Source: Caulobacter segnis (GTDB lineage Bacteria; Pseudomonadota; Alphaproteobacteria; Caulobacterales; Caulobacteraceae). Taken from it: a stretch of 64,000 bases of DNA. Below the pieces are notes generated by a model. The model made no database searches and had not been told where the DNA came from. It worked only from the letters and a program-made list of their open reading frames with translations. Positions 33,943 through 44,842 of this stretch are shown here, in pieces (the stretch's first letter is position 1; every line of letters starts with the position of its first letter). The stretch spans positions 1 to 64,000 of the forward strand of contig NZ_QFQZ01000010.1 of the NCBI RefSeq assembly GCF_003243465.1. Direction: 5' to 3'. The position numbers and the translations under genes were made by a program.

Positions 33943-34061
33943 AGCGGCGTCCCCATTTTTTCGGATCAATCGACCCGCGTCATAGTTTCACCCAAGCGCC
34001 GCTTCATGCCATACGGCGCACCTCTGTCCTGATCAGACGCCCCAACGGAGCCCTATCCCGC

Positions 34062-34754
34062 ATGGACGCCTCGGCCGCCGCCCCGAATTTCTCGTTCTTC
34101 GCCCTGTTCATGCAGGCCGACTGGGTCGTCAAAGGCGTGATGATCGGCCTGATCCTGGCCTCGCTGGGGTCGTGGGCCGTGATCATCGACAAGCTCTATC
34201 GCTTCACGACCCTGAACCGGGCGGCCGACCGCTTCGAAGAGCAGGTCGGGGGCGGGCGCTCGCTGGAGGATGTGGCGGGCGAGGCCGGCGCCAATCCCGC
34301 CCACGCCCTGCCGCGCATGCTGCAGGCGGCGCTGAAGGAATGGCGCGAGGCCAAGACCCGCGCCATGACCGAGAACCAGACGGGCTTTCTGATCGCCCGC
34401 ATCGACCGGATCCTGGACACCATCATCGCCCGCGAGACCGCCAAGGTCGAAGAGGGGCTCGGGAGCCTGGCCATCGTCGCCACGGCCAGCCCGTTCATCG
34501 GCCTGTTCGGCACGGTGTGGGGCATCATGCACGCCTTCCAGAACATCGCCCTGTCGAAGAACACCTCGCTGGCCGTCGTCGCCCCGTCGATCGCCGAAGC
34601 CCTGTTCGCCACGGCCGTCGGCCTGATCGCCGCCATCCCGGCCTATATCGCCTACAACAAGTTCTCGACCGACGCGGGCAAGTACGCCGGCCGCCTGGAA
34701 GGCTTCGCCGACGACCTGTCGACCGCGATCCAGCGTCGCCTGACCGAGCGCTAA
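34062..34754 (+). CDS. tolQ: Tol-Pal motor protein TolQ
   Basis: 230 residues with three membrane segments: an N-terminal one (VKGVMIGLILASLGSWAVIIDKL) and two around ASPFIGLFGTVWGIMHAFQNIA and EALFATAVGLIAAIPAYIAYN. It forms the proton channel with TolR that energises outer-membrane constriction at division. It lies 3 bp before tolR. Confidence 0.95.
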   Translation: MDASAAAPNFSFFALFMQADWVVKGVMIGLILASLGSWAVIIDKLYRFTTLNRAADRFEEQVGGGRSLEDVAGEAGANPAHALPRMLQAALKEWREAKTRAMTENQTGFLIARIDRILDTIIARETAKVEEGLGSLAIVATASPFIGLFGTVWGIMHAFQNIALSKNTSLAVVAPSIAEALFATAVGLIAAIPAYIAYNKFSTDAGKYAGRLEGFADDLSTAIQRRLTER

Positions 34755-34757
34755 GCC

Positions 34758-35279
34758 ATGGCGATGTCCTCCAACGACGCCTTCGCCACCGGGGGCGGCC
34801 GAGGCCGCCGCCGTCGCGGCCGCCGCTCGCGCGGGGCCCTGTCCGAGATCAACGTCACGCCGCTGGTCGACGTGATGCTGGTGCTCTTGATCATCTTCAT
34901 GATCTCGGCGCCGCTGCTGACCGCCGGTGTTCCGCTGGAGCTGCCCAAGACCGAGGCCGCGGCCCTGCAGAACCAGGAAGAGCCGATCACCGTCTCGATC
35001 CGCAAGGACGGCGGCATCTTCGTCGGCGAGACGGAGATCCCGTTCGAGAACCTGGCGCCGCGCATCAGCGCGATCGCCGGCGACGGCTACGACAAGCCGA
35101 TCTTCGTGCGCGCCGACGGCGGCGCGACCTACCAGGTCGTCGCCCAGGTGATGGCCGGCCTGTCGAACGCTGGCTTCAACAAGATCAACCTGATCACCGA
35201 GACGGGCGGCCCGTCCTCGGGCGCGGCCCCGCGCGACGCCAAGCCGGCGGACGCGGGCGACGCGCGGTCGGCGCAGTAG
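34758..35279 (+). CDS. tolR: Tol-Pal motor protein TolR
   Basis: 173 residues: basic N-terminus rich in Arg/Gly, a single membrane helix with the essential proton-carrying Asp (ALSEINVTPLVDVMLVLLII), then a periplasmic domain ending in an Ala/Asp-rich tail. The tail after residue 155 is longer than usual for TolR. Confidence 0.95.
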   Translation: MAMSSNDAFATGGGRGRRRRGRRSRGALSEINVTPLVDVMLVLLIIFMISAPLLTAGVPLELPKTEAAALQNQEEPITVSIRKDGGIFVGETEIPFENLAPRISAIAGDGYDKPIFVRADGGATYQVVAQVMAGLSNAGFNKINLITETGGPSSGAAPRDAKPADAGDARSAQ

Positions 35280-35286
35280 GGGCGGC

Positions 35287-36102
35287 ATGATCGCCCGCCG
35301 CGAACAAAAGGTCTCTCCGGCCCTGTTGGCCTCGATCGCGCTGCACGGCGCGGTCGCGGCGCTGATCGCGTTCGGCCTGCCGTGGAAGTCGTCCAAGCCG
35401 ATCACCATCGGCGAGTCGGTGCCGGTGACCATCGTCACCAATGGTCCGACCAATGTCCGCCCGGCCGAGGAAGCGCCGGTCGAGCAGACCGCCCAGACGC
35501 CCGAGCCCGAGCCGCAGGCCACGCCGCAGCCGCCAGCCCCGACACCCGCGCCCACGCCGACGCCTGCGCCCGCGCCGCCGCCCAAGTCGACGCCGGTCCC
35601 CAAGCCCACGCCGACACCGACGCCGGCCAAGTCCACGCCTCAACCGAAGAAGAACGACAACGACTTCTTCGCCTCGCTCGAGGCGACGATCGCCAAGACC
35701 CAGAAGGCGACCGGCAAGCCGACCTCGAACGCGCCGAAGGGGCCCGCGCGTCAGGAGACCTCGGTCTCCGCCCGGCCCGCCCTGGGCGCGGCCACGGGTC
35801 TCTCGGCCGCGGCGCTGGGACGCCTGCAGGGCGAGGTGCAGCAGCGCTGGAACCCCAACTGCGAGGTCGAGGGCGGCGCCAACGTCAATGTCCGCGTGGT
35901 CTTCGTGATCGGCCCGGGCGGCCGCGTCGTCGGCCAGCCGGAGTCGCCGGGCACGTCATCGCCCGACCCGGTGGTCAAGGCCGCCTCGGACCGCGCCATC
36001 CGCGCGCTGTTCGCCGCCTCGCCGTTCGCCTACCTGCCGCCCGATCTGTACGGTCAGAAAATCGCCCTGAACTTCAACGCAAAACAGGCCTGTTCGCGTT
36101 GA
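35287..36102 (+). CDS. tolA: Cell-envelope protein TolA (TonB/TolA-like C-terminus)
   Basis: 271 residues: one N-terminal membrane anchor (ALLASIALHGAVAALIAFGL), a Pro/Thr/Ala-rich spacer of PTPAP-type repeats (residues about 65-120) and a C-terminal globular domain with RWNPNCEVEGGANVNVRVVF. It connects the TolQR motor to TolB and Pal. The spacer is proline-rich rather than the long helix of E. coli TolA, which is common in alphaproteobacteria. Confidence 0.9.
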   Translation: MIARREQKVSPALLASIALHGAVAALIAFGLPWKSSKPITIGESVPVTIVTNGPTNVRPAEEAPVEQTAQTPEPEPQATPQPPAPTPAPTPTPAPAPPPKSTPVPKPTPTPTPAKSTPQPKKNDNDFFASLEATIAKTQKATGKPTSNAPKGPARQETSVSARPALGAATGLSAAALGRLQGEVQQRWNPNCEVEGGANVNVRVVFVIGPGGRVVGQPESPGTSSPDPVVKAASDRAIRALFAASPFAYLPPDLYGQKIALNFNAKQACSR

Positions 36103-36131
36103 TGTCCGGAAGGAACAAGAAGGAGACCCCG

Positions 36132-37445
36132 ATGCGTCAAGCTTGGAAGGGAATGCGGGCCCTGTTGCTGATGGTCGCCGCCCTGACGAGCGGCGCGGCC
36201 TTCGTCACGCCGGCCGCCGCGCAGATCGAGGTCGACATCAACGCCGGCGCGGTCAAGCCGCTGCCCATCGCCATTCCCGCCTTCTCGGGCGCGACGCGCG
36301 GCGCCGAGATCGCCCAGGTCATCAGCGGCAATCTCGAGCGCTCGGGCCTGTTCCAGCCGCTGAACGTTTCGGGCGTTCCGGACAAGCTGGCCGACGTCAA
36401 CATCCAGCCGCGCTTCCCCGACTGGCAGGCCACGGGCGCCCAGGCGCTGATCAACGGCCAGGTCACGGTCGGCCCCGACGGCGGCCTGCGCGTCGACTTC
36501 CGCCTGTGGGACGTGTTCAGCCAGCAGCAGCTGCTCGGCCTGCAGTTTTCCTCGACGCCGGATAACTGGCGGCGGGTCGCTCACAAGATCAGCGACGCCG
36601 TCTATGAGCGGCTGACCGGCGAGAAGGGCTATTTCGACACCCGCGTGGCGTTCGTCGCCGAGAGCGGTCCCAAGCTGAACCGCATCAAGCGCCTGGCGAT
36701 CATGGACCAGGACGGCGCCAACCCGCAGTACCTGACCGACGGCTCGTACATCGTCATGACGCCGCGCTTTAGCTCCACCAGCCAGGAGCTGACCTACATG
36801 GCCCTGCGGCCGACGGGCTCGTCGATCTACCTGCTGAACCTTGAGACCAGCCGCCAGGAGACGGTCGGCAAGTTCCCCGGCATGGTGTTCGCCCCGCGCT
36901 TCTCGCCGGACGGCGGCAAGGTGGCCTTCTCGGTCGAGAAGAACGGCAACAGCGATATCTATGTGATGGACCTGCGCAGCCGCGCGACCACCCGCATCAC
37001 CACCGATCCGGCCATCGACACCTCGCCCTCGTTCTCGCCGGACGGGACGAAGATCGTGTTCAACTCCGACCGGGGCGGCCAGGCGCAGCTCTATGTGATG
37101 AACACCGACGGCACCGGCGTGCGCCGGATCTCGTACGGCGGGGGCCGCTACACCACGCCAGTCTGGAGCCCGCGCGGGGACTTCATCGCCTTCACCAAGC
37201 AGACGGGCGGCGAGTTCCACATCGGCGTCATGCGCGCCGACGGCAGCGACGAGCGCCTGCTGACCACCAGCTATCTCGACGAAGGCCCGACCTGGGCCCC
37301 GAACGGGCGCGTGCTGATGTTCTTCCGCGAGAGCTCGGCCGGCAATCCAAAGCTCTGGACGGTGGACATCACCGGCCGGATCCTGCGGCCGGCCGCCTAT
37401 AGCGGTTCGGGGTCCGACCCCGCCTGGTCGCCGCTTTTAGACTGA
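36132..37445 (+). CDS. tolB: Tol-Pal translocation protein TolB
   Basis: 437 residues from ATG 36132, which has a strong AAGGAGA site; an ATG at 36102 overlapping the tolA stop is less likely. Signal peptide (GMRALLLMVAALTSGAAFVTPAAA), N-terminal alpha/beta domain and a six-bladed propeller of repeats such as FSPDGGKVAFSVEKNGNSDI and FSPDGTKIVFNSDRGG. It is the periplasmic partner of Pal. Confidence 0.95.
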   Translation: MRQAWKGMRALLLMVAALTSGAAFVTPAAAQIEVDINAGAVKPLPIAIPAFSGATRGAEIAQVISGNLERSGLFQPLNVSGVPDKLADVNIQPRFPDWQATGAQALINGQVTVGPDGGLRVDFRLWDVFSQQQLLGLQFSSTPDNWRRVAHKISDAVYERLTGEKGYFDTRVAFVAESGPKLNRIKRLAIMDQDGANPQYLTDGSYIVMTPRFSSTSQELTYMALRPTGSSIYLLNLETSRQETVGKFPGMVFAPRFSPDGGKVAFSVEKNGNSDIYVMDLRSRATTRITTDPAIDTSPSFSPDGTKIVFNSDRGGQAQLYVMNTDGTGVRRISYGGGRYTTPVWSPRGDFIAFTKQTGGEFHIGVMRADGSDERLLTTSYLDEGPTWAPNGRVLMFFRESSAGNPKLWTVDITGRILRPAAYSGSGSDPAWSPLLD

Positions 37446-37662
37446 CAAATTGACAGCCGGCGCAACCTTAGCCTTGCGAGCGCGTTCCCTGGCCACTAAC
37501 TCGGTCATAGTCCCCATCGAAATGGCTTCAGGCGAAGACTTTCGGCGTCATCTGGCGGACTTCTGACGTCATTGTGAGGTATGGGCAGGCATTTAGCGGC
37601 CCATGTCCCGCAGGTCGCAGGTATGGATCAGGTCCAGAGTTGTTGAATTGAGGAGAAACTGG

Positions 37663-38217
37663 ATGAGCTTCGACCCCCAGCGCGCCGCTAGACTGGCGCT
37701 CGTCGGCCTGGCCGCCGCCTCGCTCGCCGCCTGCGCTTCGCGTCCGAAGCCCCAGCCGGTCGCGCCGACGCCCCCGGCGCCGCCGCCGGCCCAGGAACCC
37801 GCTCCCTACACCCCGCCGCCGGCCCCGCCGGTCGCTCAGGGCCCGCTGCCGGGCTCGGTGCAGGACTTTGTCGTCAATGTCGGCGACCGGGTCTATTTCG
37901 ACACCGACGAGTATTCGGTCCGCGCCGACGCCCAGCCGGTTCTGGCCGGTCAGGCCCAGTGGCTGAACCGCTATCCGGCCGTGAAGGTCCGCATCGAAGG
38001 CAACGCCGACGAACGCGGCACCCGCGAGTACAACCTGGCCCTCGGCGCCCGCCGCGCCAACGCCGTCCGCGATTTCCTGATCGCCCAGGGCGTTTCGGCC
38101 TCGCGCATCGAGACGATCTCGTTCGGCAAGGAAAAGCCGATCGACGCCGGCTCGACCGAAGAGGCCTGGGCCAAGAACCGGAACGGCCACACGGCCATCA
38201 CGGACGGCGCCCGCTAA
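37663..38217 (+). CDS. pal: Peptidoglycan-associated lipoprotein Pal
   Basis: 184 residues from ATG 37663 (GAGGAGA site). Lipoprotein signal with lipobox LAAC at C24, a Pro-rich linker, and an OmpA-like peptidoglycan-binding domain (VYFDTDEYSVR, IEGNADERGTREYNLALGARRANAV). In Caulobacter Pal is essential for outer-membrane integrity. A 217-bp gap after tolB, with TTGACA at 37450-37455, may hold its own promoter. A terminator follows at once. Confidence 0.95.
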   Translation: MSFDPQRAARLALVGLAAASLAACASRPKPQPVAPTPPAPPPAQEPAPYTPPPAPPVAQGPLPGSVQDFVVNVGDRVYFDTDEYSVRADAQPVLAGQAQWLNRYPAVKVRIEGNADERGTREYNLALGARRANAVRDFLIAQGVSASRIETISFGKEKPIDAGSTEEAWAKNRNGHTAITDGAR

Positions 38218-38233
38218 GCGCTGAGCTAAAATG

Positions 38234-38269
38234 GGGCGGCCTTCCTTGGAATGGCCGCCCTAAATTTTT
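38234..38269 (+). terminator. Rho-independent terminator after pal
   Basis: 8-bp GC stem GGGCGGCC / GGCCGCCC with an 11-nt loop, then TAAATTTTT. It lies 16 bp after the pal stop. Confidence 0.85.
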
Positions 38270-38288
38270 CCGGAATGGAAAAATTTAG
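38260..38288. repeat. AT-rich inverted repeat overlapping the pal terminator tail
   Basis: CTAAATTTTTCC and GGAAAAATTTAG form a perfect 12-bp inverted repeat with a GGAAT loop. The left arm contains the T-run of the pal terminator, so the two structures compete or act in both directions. Confidence 0.75.
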
Positions 38289-38299
38289 GTTTCAATCTG

Positions 38300-38355
38300 G
38301 GGCGCGGCAGCCGCCGAAACCGGCGTCCACTTTCGGCTGCCGCGCCCTAGTTTTG
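38300..38355 (+). terminator. Strong hairpin with T-run just before cpoB
   Basis: 14-bp perfect GC stem GGGCGCGGCAGCCG / CGGCTGCCGCGCCC (38300-38313 and 38334-38347), followed by TAGTTTTG. It ends 28 bp before the cpoB start, so it either terminates read-through from pal or attenuates cpoB. Confidence 0.7.
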
Positions 38356-38382
38356 TCCGCGTCCTACCGGTAAATCACGGTC

Positions 38383-39240
38383 ATGAAGCTCAAATCCGCC
38401 CTGCTCGCCGTTCTGTTCGCCTCCAGCGCCGCCGTGGCCATGGCCCAGACCCCGTTGCCGGAAGCCGATCCGCTGGACGACCGCTCGGCCAAGCGCGTGG
38501 AGCGGATGGAGAAGGTGGTCCGCGAGCTGCGCGCGATCGTCTTCCAGGGCAGGGACACCGGCAAGCCCGTGGTGGTCCAGCCGGCCGAGACCGACGCCCA
38601 GATCGCCGCCCTGAACGACCGGGTCACCGACCTGGAGCAGACCCTGACCAAGCTGAACGGCCAGAACGAGACCGTCACCTTCGAGCTCACCAAGGCCAAC
38701 CGGGCCGCGGCCGAGCAGAAGGCCCGCGCCGACGCGCTGGAACAGCGCCTGGCCGCCATCGAGAAGACCTTGGCCGACCTGCAGGCCGCAGCCGCCGCGC
38801 AGGCCGCCGCTCCCGCCGCCGGCGCCGCGATCGCGCCGCCGCCTCCGCCCCCGGCCGATCCGGCCGTCGCCTTTAAGCAGGCCCGGCAGATCATGCTCGA
38901 TGGCGACTACGCCAACGCCGAGCAGGCCTTCGCGACCTACGTCGCCAACTATCCGGACAGCGCCAAGACACCGGAGGCCCGCTACTGGCTGGGCGAGACG
39001 CTGTTCGTGCGCGAAGCCTATACCGACGCCGCCGCGGCCTATATCGGCGCGATCCGCGGCTGGCCGCAGACGGCCTGGGCGCCGGACGCGACCCTGAAGC
39101 TGGCCCGTTCGATGGTGGCGCTGAAGAAGAGCGCCGAGGCTTGCCGCACCCTGGACGAGCTGGCCAAGCGCTATCCGAAGGCCTCCGCGCAGGTCACCTC
39201 GCGCGCGGCCTCGACCCGCGTCGCGGCGAAGTGTTCGTAG
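38383..39240 (+). CDS. cpoB: Tol-Pal-associated coordinator CpoB (YbgF)
   Basis: 285 residues: signal peptide (ALLAVLFASSAAVAMA), a coiled coil (about 60-140) followed by an Ala/Pro linker, and C-terminal TPR repeats starting FKQARQIMLDGDYANAEQAF. It coordinates peptidoglycan synthesis with outer-membrane constriction. Closes the tol-pal operon but is cut off from pal by three hairpins. Confidence 0.9.
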   Translation: MKLKSALLAVLFASSAAVAMAQTPLPEADPLDDRSAKRVERMEKVVRELRAIVFQGRDTGKPVVVQPAETDAQIAALNDRVTDLEQTLTKLNGQNETVTFELTKANRAAAEQKARADALEQRLAAIEKTLADLQAAAAAQAAAPAAGAAIAPPPPPPADPAVAFKQARQIMLDGDYANAEQAFATYVANYPDSAKTPEARYWLGETLFVREAYTDAAAAYIGAIRGWPQTAWAPDATLKLARSMVALKKSAEACRTLDELAKRYPKASAQVTSRAASTRVAAKCS

Positions 39241-39249
39241 CGTAAGATG

Positions 39250-39440
39250 AACCCCTCTCTCTTGGAGAGAGGGGGGACCCATCGCACGGCGATGGGAGGG
39301 TGAGAGGTTATACTCTCGCCGATCTAGGCTCAGGCGAACGCCGATGATGAAGGGCTAGGATTGTCCGGTGGATGGTGAAACCTCTCACCCTCCCACCGCC
39401 TCCGGCGGCGGGCCCCTCCCTCTCTCTAGGAGAGAGGGTT
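39250..39440. repeat. Palindromic C-rich/G-rich element spanning the tilS start
   Basis: Two arms are inverted copies: CCCTCTCTCTTGGAGAGAGG and GAGGGTGAGAGGTT on the left; AACCTCTCACCCTC and CCTCTCTCTAGGAGAGAGG on the right. Each arm also forms its own hairpin. The right arm is read as the first 24 codons of tilS. Confidence 0.8.
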
Positions 39441-40690
39441 TTCTTGGCGCCTTCGATCGCCGTCTGGAGGCCCTGTCCAAAGCCCCGCTGGCCGTTGGCT
39501 TTTCCGGCGGCGGGGACTCCTTGTTCCTGCTGAAGGCGACGCTGGACTGGGCGAAATCGTGTGGCCGGCGCGTGTTGGCGCTGGTCGTCGATCACCAACT
39601 GCAGGCGGATAGCGCGCGCTGGACCGCCGAGGCGCTTGCCAGGGCCAAGGCCTTGGGCGCCGAGGCGCAGGCGCTGGCCTGGATCGGCCCGAAGCCTGTA
39701 ACGGGTCTTCCCGCCGCCGCCCGCCGGGCCCGCCATGCCCTGCTGGCGGGCGCCGCGCGTGAGGCCGGCGCCTCGGTCCTGCTGCTCGGCCACACGGCCA
39801 GCGACCTCGCGGAGGCCGCCGCCATGCGCGCTGAAGGCTCGACGGTCCCCGATCCTCGGCAATGGGCGCCATCGCCGGTCTGGCCCGAGGGGCGCGACGT
39901 CTTCCTGCTGCGGCCGCTGCTGTCCCTGACGCGCGTCGAGATCCGGGATGCGCTCGCCGCCGAGGGCGAGACCTGGCTCGACGATCCGGCCAATGCCGAT
40001 CTCCGCTACGCCCGCGCCCGCGCCCGGGCCGGCGGGGCTGACGGGGCGGTATTGGAGCCGGAAGCGGCGAGGCCGCCTCCGGTGTTCGCGGTCGATGACG
40101 CCGGCGCCCTTCGACTGTCCCGCGACGCCGCCGCCGCCCACCTCGCCGCCGCCCTGCTCTGCGCCGCAGGGACCGAGCGCCCTCCGCGCGGCGAGCGACT
40201 AGAGCGCCTGGTCCGGCGGCTGCGAGGCGGTGAGACCTTCACCGCCACGCTCGCCGGGGCCCGGATCGAGGCGCGAGACGAGGTGCTGATCTGCCGCGAC
40301 GCCGGCGAGACCGCGCGCGGCGGCCTAGCGTCGCTGACCCTGGCGCCGGGCGAGACCGGTGTCTGGGACGGGCGATGGGAGATCGTCGCCGGCGTATCGT
40401 CTGTGACCGTCTGCGCCTTGCAGGGGCACGCCTCGCGCCTGTCGCCCGCGCAACGCCAGAGCCTGGCCAAGCTGCCCGCCGCGGTCCGGCCCAGCTTGCC
40501 CCTGCTCCTGCGGCATGGCGCGGCGCCGTGTTCGCCCGCGCTTGACGGGCCTTCTTTTGCAGCCGAAGGGGGAGGGCGTGCGCGTCTGCTCGTTGGCGGT
40601 CGGTTCGAGGCCGCGGTCGGCCTTTACGACCAAGAATCCGTGACCAGATGTCACGTACGTGGCGCAAGCGCTCGCGAGCCCTTATCTTGA
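39368..40690 (+). CDS. tilS: tRNA(Ile)-lysidine synthetase
   Basis: 440 residues from GTG 39368. The PP-loop ATPase motif SGGGDS is at 46-51, followed by VVDHQLQADS, AARRARHALL and LLGHTASDLAEAAAMR. It modifies C34 of the tRNA that reads AUA. The first 24 residues (SHPPTASGGGPLPLSRREG region) are encoded by the right arm of a palindromic repeat, and no other in-frame start exists before FLGAFDRRLEAL where conservation begins. The C-terminal half is divergent. The C-terminal coding sequence ends 34 bp before ftsH. Confidence 0.85.
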   Translation: MDGETSHPPTASGGGPLPLSRREGFLGAFDRRLEALSKAPLAVGFSGGGDSLFLLKATLDWAKSCGRRVLALVVDHQLQADSARWTAEALARAKALGAEAQALAWIGPKPVTGLPAAARRARHALLAGAAREAGASVLLLGHTASDLAEAAAMRAEGSTVPDPRQWAPSPVWPEGRDVFLLRPLLSLTRVEIRDALAAEGETWLDDPANADLRYARARARAGGADGAVLEPEAARPPPVFAVDDAGALRLSRDAAAAHLAAALLCAAGTERPPRGERLERLVRRLRGGETFTATLAGARIEARDEVLICRDAGETARGGLASLTLAPGETGVWDGRWEIVAGVSSVTVCALQGHASRLSPAQRQSLAKLPAAVRPSLPLLLRHGAAPCSPALDGPSFAAEGGGRARLLVGGRFEAAVGLYDQESVTRCHVRGASAREPLS

Positions 40691-40724
40691 GGGGCGAAGA
40701 CCTATCGTTGGGAAGACAACGCGT

Positions 40725-42605
<1,881 letters not shown>

Positions 42606-42628
42606 CGTCGCTGAGACTTCCAGGGATC

Positions 42629-42657
42629 AAGCCGGCTCGAAAGGGCCGGCTTTTTTC
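42629..42657 (+). terminator. Rho-independent terminator after ftsH
   Basis: 8-bp stem AAGCCGGC / GCCGGCTT followed by a run of T (TTTTTTC). Confidence 0.85.
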
Positions 42658-42735
42658 TTGTCCCGCTGAAACCCGTTCGCAACAGGAGCGTTGGAGCTTA
42701 ACCGCAAGTTCGCGGTCCGGGGCGCACGCAGGCCA

Positions 42736-44832
42736 ATGGTCACTACGCTTGACGACGACAGGGCCAGCGAAGTCGGTCTTGCCCGTGGCTTCCTGACGCG
42801 CGGCGGCCAGATGGGCGCGGCGATCGCAGCCGGGGACTGGACCAGCACCGGACTGCCGCCGCCGAAGGCCTGGCCCGCGGCCTTGAAAGTCGCCGCTGGC
42901 ATGATGCTGGCCTCGCCCATTCCGTCGTTCCTGGCCTGGGGCGAAGCCGCCGCGACCCTGCACAACGACGCAGCCCGCGCCATGCTGGACCTGCCCAACG
43001 CCCTGGGCCGTCCTTTTGTCGAGGCGCTGCCGATTCCCCAGGCCGCCGAACTCTTGGCGCGGGGACGCGCGGGGGAAAGCGTCGTGCTCGAGAATGTCTC
43101 CTTCACCCGGGCGGGCGAGGAGGCCTGGTGCAACCTGCTGGCCTCGCCGGTCCGAGACGAGGACGGGGTGGTCCAGGGCGTTCTGGTCCACTGCAACGAC
43201 ATCACCGCCCGGGTCCTGCAAGACCAGGCGCGGCTGGCCAAGGAGCGCCGCTATCGCGCCCTGTTCGAGTCGATGGACGAGGGCTTCTGCGTCATCGAAT
43301 TCTTCGACGGCCCGCACGGGCCCGACAGCGACTACATCCACATCATGGCCAACGCCGCCTATGAGCGGCACGCGGGCATTCCCAATGTCGTCGGCCAGAC
43401 GCTGCGCGAGATGGTCCCCGCCGAGGCCGACGCCTGGGTCGCGCGCTACGGCGCTGTGCTACGCACCGGCGTTCCCATCCGCTTCGAACAGGAGCTGGTG
43501 GCGACGGGACGCCACCTGTCGCTGTCGTCGTTCCGCATCGAGCCGCCGGAGCTGAAACAGGTGGCCGTACTCTTCCAGGACGTCACCGACCGCAAGCGCG
43601 CCGAGGCCGAGCTGCGCCATCTGAACGAGACTCTGGAGGCCCGCGTGACCGAGGCCCTGGCCGAGCGCGAGCGGACCGAGGAGGAGCTGCGCCAGGCCCA
43701 GAAGATGGAGGCGGTCGGCCAGCTGACCGGCGGCCTGGCTCACGACTTCAACAACCTGCTGGCCGGCATCTCGGGCGCCTTCGAGATGATCGGAACGCGG
43801 CTGGCCCAGGGCCGGACCGGCGACGTCGAGCGCTATCTGGGCGCGGGGCAAGGCGCGGCGCGGCGTGCGGCGGCCCTGACCCATCGCCTGCTGGCCTTCT
43901 CGCGTCGCCAGACCCTCGCGCCCCGGGCCGTGGTGATCAACCGGCTGATGGCCGATTTCGTCGAACTGGTCCGCCGCACCGTGGGCCCGTCGATCGACGT
44001 GGAGATGGTGGCGGCCGCCGGCTTGTGGCCGACCCTGGTCGACGCCAACCAGCTCGAAAACGCCTTGCTGAACCTCTGCATCAATGCGCGCGACGCCATG
44101 CCGGACGGCGGGCGGATCACGATCGAGACCGGCAACCGCTGGCTGGACGAGCGCACCGCCCGCGAGCACGGCCTGGAGTCCGGCCAGTACGTCTCGGTCT
44201 GCGTCAGCGACACCGGCTCGGGCATCGACAAGGCGACGCTGGAGCGGGTGTTCGACCCCTTCTTCACCACCAAGCCGATCGGCCAGGGGACGGGCCTGGG
44301 CCTGTCGATGGTCTACGGCTTCGCCCGCCAGTCGAACGGCCATGTGCGGATCTATTCCGAGGTGGGCCAGGGCACGATGGTCTGCCTCTACCTGCCCCGG
44401 CACCTGGGCGACGAGGACGAGGATCCGATACTGGCCAGCCCGGACGCGGCGCCCGCCCACGCCGACCAGACGGTGCTGGTGGTCGATGACGAGCCGACCG
44501 TGCGGATGCTGGTGGTCGACGCCCTGAGCGAGCTGGGCTACGCCGTTCTGGAGGCGCAGGACGGCGCGGCCGGCCTGCGCATCCTCCAGAGCGAACGACG
44601 CATCGACCTGTTGATCACCGATGTCGGCCTGCCGGGTGGGCTGAACGGCCGCCAGGTGGCCGACGCGGCGCGGGCCCTGCGTCCCGAGTTGAAGGTCCTG
44701 TTCATCACCGGCTATGCGGAGAACGCCGTGCTGAACCACGGCCATATCGAGCACGGCATGGAGGTGCTGACCAAGCCGTTCGCCGTCGGCGACCTGACCG
44801 GACGCATCGACCGGATGCTGTGCGAGGGGTAA
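42736..44832 (+). CDS. Soluble hybrid histidine kinase (PAS-HisKA-HATPase-REC)
   Basis: 698 residues from ATG 42736; a TTG at 42691 has its AGGAG too close. No membrane segment. Two PAS-like sensor regions (about 60-170 and 175-285) precede a coiled coil, the phospho-acceptor H336 (GGLAHDFNNLL), HATPase motifs (N box LNLCINARDAM, G1 DTGSGID, G2 GTGLGLSMVYGF) and a receiver with D629 (LLITDVGLPGG). Signal and partner are unknown. The domain order is common in Caulobacter. Confidence 0.85.
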   Translation: MVTTLDDDRASEVGLARGFLTRGGQMGAAIAAGDWTSTGLPPPKAWPAALKVAAGMMLASPIPSFLAWGEAAATLHNDAARAMLDLPNALGRPFVEALPIPQAAELLARGRAGESVVLENVSFTRAGEEAWCNLLASPVRDEDGVVQGVLVHCNDITARVLQDQARLAKERRYRALFESMDEGFCVIEFFDGPHGPDSDYIHIMANAAYERHAGIPNVVGQTLREMVPAEADAWVARYGAVLRTGVPIRFEQELVATGRHLSLSSFRIEPPELKQVAVLFQDVTDRKRAEAELRHLNETLEARVTEALAERERTEEELRQAQKMEAVGQLTGGLAHDFNNLLAGISGAFEMIGTRLAQGRTGDVERYLGAGQGAARRAAALTHRLLAFSRRQTLAPRAVVINRLMADFVELVRRTVGPSIDVEMVAAAGLWPTLVDANQLENALLNLCINARDAMPDGGRITIETGNRWLDERTAREHGLESGQYVSVCVSDTGSGIDKATLERVFDPFFTTKPIGQGTGLGLSMVYGFARQSNGHVRIYSEVGQGTMVCLYLPRHLGDEDEDPILASPDAAPAHADQTVLVVDDEPTVRMLVVDALSELGYAVLEAQDGAAGLRILQSERRIDLLITDVGLPGGLNGRQVADAARALRPELKVLFITGYAENAVLNHGHIEHGMEVLTKPFAVGDLTGRIDRMLCEG

Positions 44833-44842
44833 AAGCCCGGCC

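Noticed and set aside
37446..37662. Firm sigma-70 promoter for pal from TTGACA at 37450
   Set aside because: No convincing -10 box at 16-18 bp spacing; only noted as a possibility.
39250..39440. CRISPR-like or IS terminal repeats
   Set aside because: The arms are inverted, not tandem, and no transposase or spacer pattern is present.
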